The position numbers were made by a program, and so were the translations under genes. Of a stretch of 64,000 nucleotides of DNA, positions 62,335 to 64,000 are shown one piece after another. Within the stretch, counting starts at the first letter, position 1. Every line of letters begins with the position of its first letter. Origin of the DNA: JBDGYW01 sp964518955 (GTDB taxonomy: Bacteria; Gemmatimonadota; Gemmatimonadetes; Gemmatimonadales; GWC2-71-9). Location of the stretch: NCBI GenBank assembly GCA_964518955.1, contig CAZFHS010000004.1, forward strand, positions 120,138 to 184,137, given 5' to 3'. The notes beneath the pieces were generated by a model. The model saw nothing but the letters and a program-made list of their open reading frames with translations. It did no database searches and was not told where the DNA came from.

Positions 62335-64000
62335 TTCGGTTGTGCTCCGTTGCTGTCGAGAGATTGCCTCACGCAGTTGAGCAAGTCTGCAGGAGTCCAC
62401 GGCTTCTGTAGAAACGGAACCGACTCGATCCGGTCGACCTTCTGGCTCTGTTCACGACCAGTGTAGCCACTGGTGAGAATGAACTTCGGCTTGTTTTTGT
62501 CTTGCTCGAGGAATCTGTACAGGGCGGGTCCGCCCATCACAGGCATAACAGTGTCGGAGAAAATCAGATGGATCTTTCCCTCGGACTGCCGGTATTTTTC
62601 CAGCGCGGCTTCGCCGTGTTCTGCAGCGAGGACGGTGTATCCGAACTGCTCCAGTACCCTTTTGGTCGCGCGGCGCAGCGTGTCCTCGTCCTCAACAACG
62701 AGAATGGTCTCGGTCCCGCCCTTCGGATCGTCGTCTCGACAGACGAGAGTCTCCTCAGCAGCCTCGTTTATGAGCGGGAAGTACAGCCTGACGTTCGTTC
62801 CCAACCCTAACTCACTGCAAACGTCCACGAATCCGCCGTGCTGCCGCATGAGCCCGTACACCATCGCCAGTCCCAGGCCAGACCCCTCACCGACTGTCTT
62901 AGTAGTGAAGAATGGTTCGAATACGCGGTCCAAAGTCTGCTTATCCATGCCGGTGCCTGTATCACGCACCGAGACAGCGACGTGAGGCCCCGGTTGGACC
63001 CAAGGAGTGAGTTGCTGTTGCTCCGCGTCCAACCTAGTCCGCTCGAGCTCTATCGTGAGGCTACCGCCATCGGGCATCGCGTCGCGGGCATTAGTTGCGA
63101 GGTTGATCAAGATTTGCTCAATGGCACCGACGTCGGTCTTGACCGTGTGCCCTCCCTCAGATGCGTCACACTGAATGTTTATGGTCTCAGGTAGTACTCG
63201 GCCAAGCGTCGTGGTCAGGTATCGCAGTGTTGCGCTGAGTTCGGTAGGTACAAACTTCAACTCGGCCTTTCTGCTGAAACCGAGTAACTGGAGCGTCATG
63301 TCAGATGCTTTGTGGGTGGCTCGCTGAATGTCGAGGAGATCGTCGGGATTAACGGGCGATCCGTTTTCAACGGCGACGCGCACCAACTCAGTATTGAGCT
63401 GGATTACGGAGAGAAGGTTGTTGAAATCGTGAGCGATTCCCCCGGTAAGTTGACCGACAGCCTCCATCTTTTGGGCCTGCCTGAGCTGTTCCTCCAGAAT
63501 CTTCAACTCCGTGACGTCCTCAACGATCATCTCGAATGCCACGATGTTGCCTGCTCGATCGTGTAACGCCCGACCGGTCTCGCGTACGACGATTTAGCTC
63601 CCGTCGCGGCGTTTCCATCTAGACTCGAGCCCTGTGACTCGACCGGATTCGCGGAACCGCTTGATTTGTTGCTTGCGCTCTGCGGAGCGTGCGTAAATGT
63701 CGCGTGTGATATCGACTGCGAGCAGCTCGTCTGGGGAGTCATATCCCAGGATTTCGACAAGAGCTGAGTTGACGGACAAGAACTGACCGTCCAAGCTCGA
63801 ACGATAGATGCCGTTCACCGCATGCTCGACGACCTGCCTGTACCGTTCCTCCGATTCCCGCAATGCTCTTTGTGCCGCGACAACCTTGGTGACGTCCCTC
63901 GCAATGCCGAGTACTAGGTACTGCCCGTCGAGTTCGATTGGGATCGTGCGTATCTCAACATCTACTGACGATCCATCTTGTCGAATGAGGGTCAGATCTT
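62331..64000 (-). pseudogene. Hybrid histidine kinase split by an in-frame stop (partial)
   Basis: One reading frame runs from the window edge to 62331 with a single TAA at 63594-63596. Upstream of it: part of a PAS domain (IRTIPIELDGQYLVLGIARD), then a second PAS ending WKRRDGS. Downstream, in the same frame: IVVRETGRALHDRAGNIV, HisKA with GGIAHDFNNLLSVIQ, HATPase (LINLATNARDAMPDGG, GEGSGLGLAMV) and a receiver (FSDTVMPVMGG, LQKPW). Translation could restart at the GTG at 63542, giving a kinase without its sensor. The N-terminus is outside the window. Confidence 0.85.

Overview
The window reads as a chromosomal stretch of a Gram-negative, protein-degrading environmental bacterium. Gene content points to Gemmatimonadota or a relative such as Acidobacteriota: three PadR-ADOP permease modules, two DUF5916-type outer-membrane proteins with N-terminal carbohydrate-binding-like domains, many secreted metallopeptidases and amidohydrolases, and NtrB-like hybrid kinases. 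That placement is inference from gene families; there is no rRNA or marker gene here. No tRNA, rRNA, CRISPR array or intact insertion sequence was seen.

Layout. 1-1385: a truncated ADOP permease coupled to its PadR regulator. 1518-7380: secreted amidohydrolase, a Tat-exported M19-like dipeptidase and a membrane-fused spermidine-synthase-like protein. 7479-13227: small membrane protein, CPA1 Na+/H+ antiporter, SDR reductase, hybrid histidine kinase and a Tat-exported epimerase-like lipoprotein. 13431-19844: two divergent PadR-ADOP modules sharing a 160 bp control region with two different palindromes. 20183-26069: DUF5916 barrel, RCC1-propeller lipoprotein and a serine hydrolase lipoprotein.

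26096-35396 is the accessory part. It holds a tripartite HipBST-type toxin-antitoxin locus with three operator-like palindromes exactly 71 bp apart, a HicBA locus, an S9 peptidase, a Fic protein, a gene remnant, an orphan zinc-ribbon membrane protein and a 70-nt near-perfect hairpin. 35397-47064 holds an LVIVD-repeat lipoprotein, a second DUF5916 barrel, a truncated methyltransferase, an M20 peptidase, a two-subunit molybdopterin enzyme, an M14 carboxypeptidase and a ferritin-like protein.

47353-57604 is a possible regulon: an outer-membrane protein, an OmpR-type two-component system and M14 carboxypeptidases. The same 11-bp direct repeat (TGTAAGG-N4-TGTAARG) lies upstream of the outer-membrane gene and in the promoter region shared by the kinase and an M14 gene. 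Three M14 paralogues carry inserted calcium-loop-like D-x-D-x-D-G segments, and one of them has its zinc motif H-x-x-E written as E-x-x-H. 57733-64000 is a signalling operon: two hybrid kinases (one with an in-frame stop), a receiver remnant, a stand-alone receiver and an HD-GYP output protein, suggesting a phosphorelay that ends in cyclic-di-GMP breakdown.
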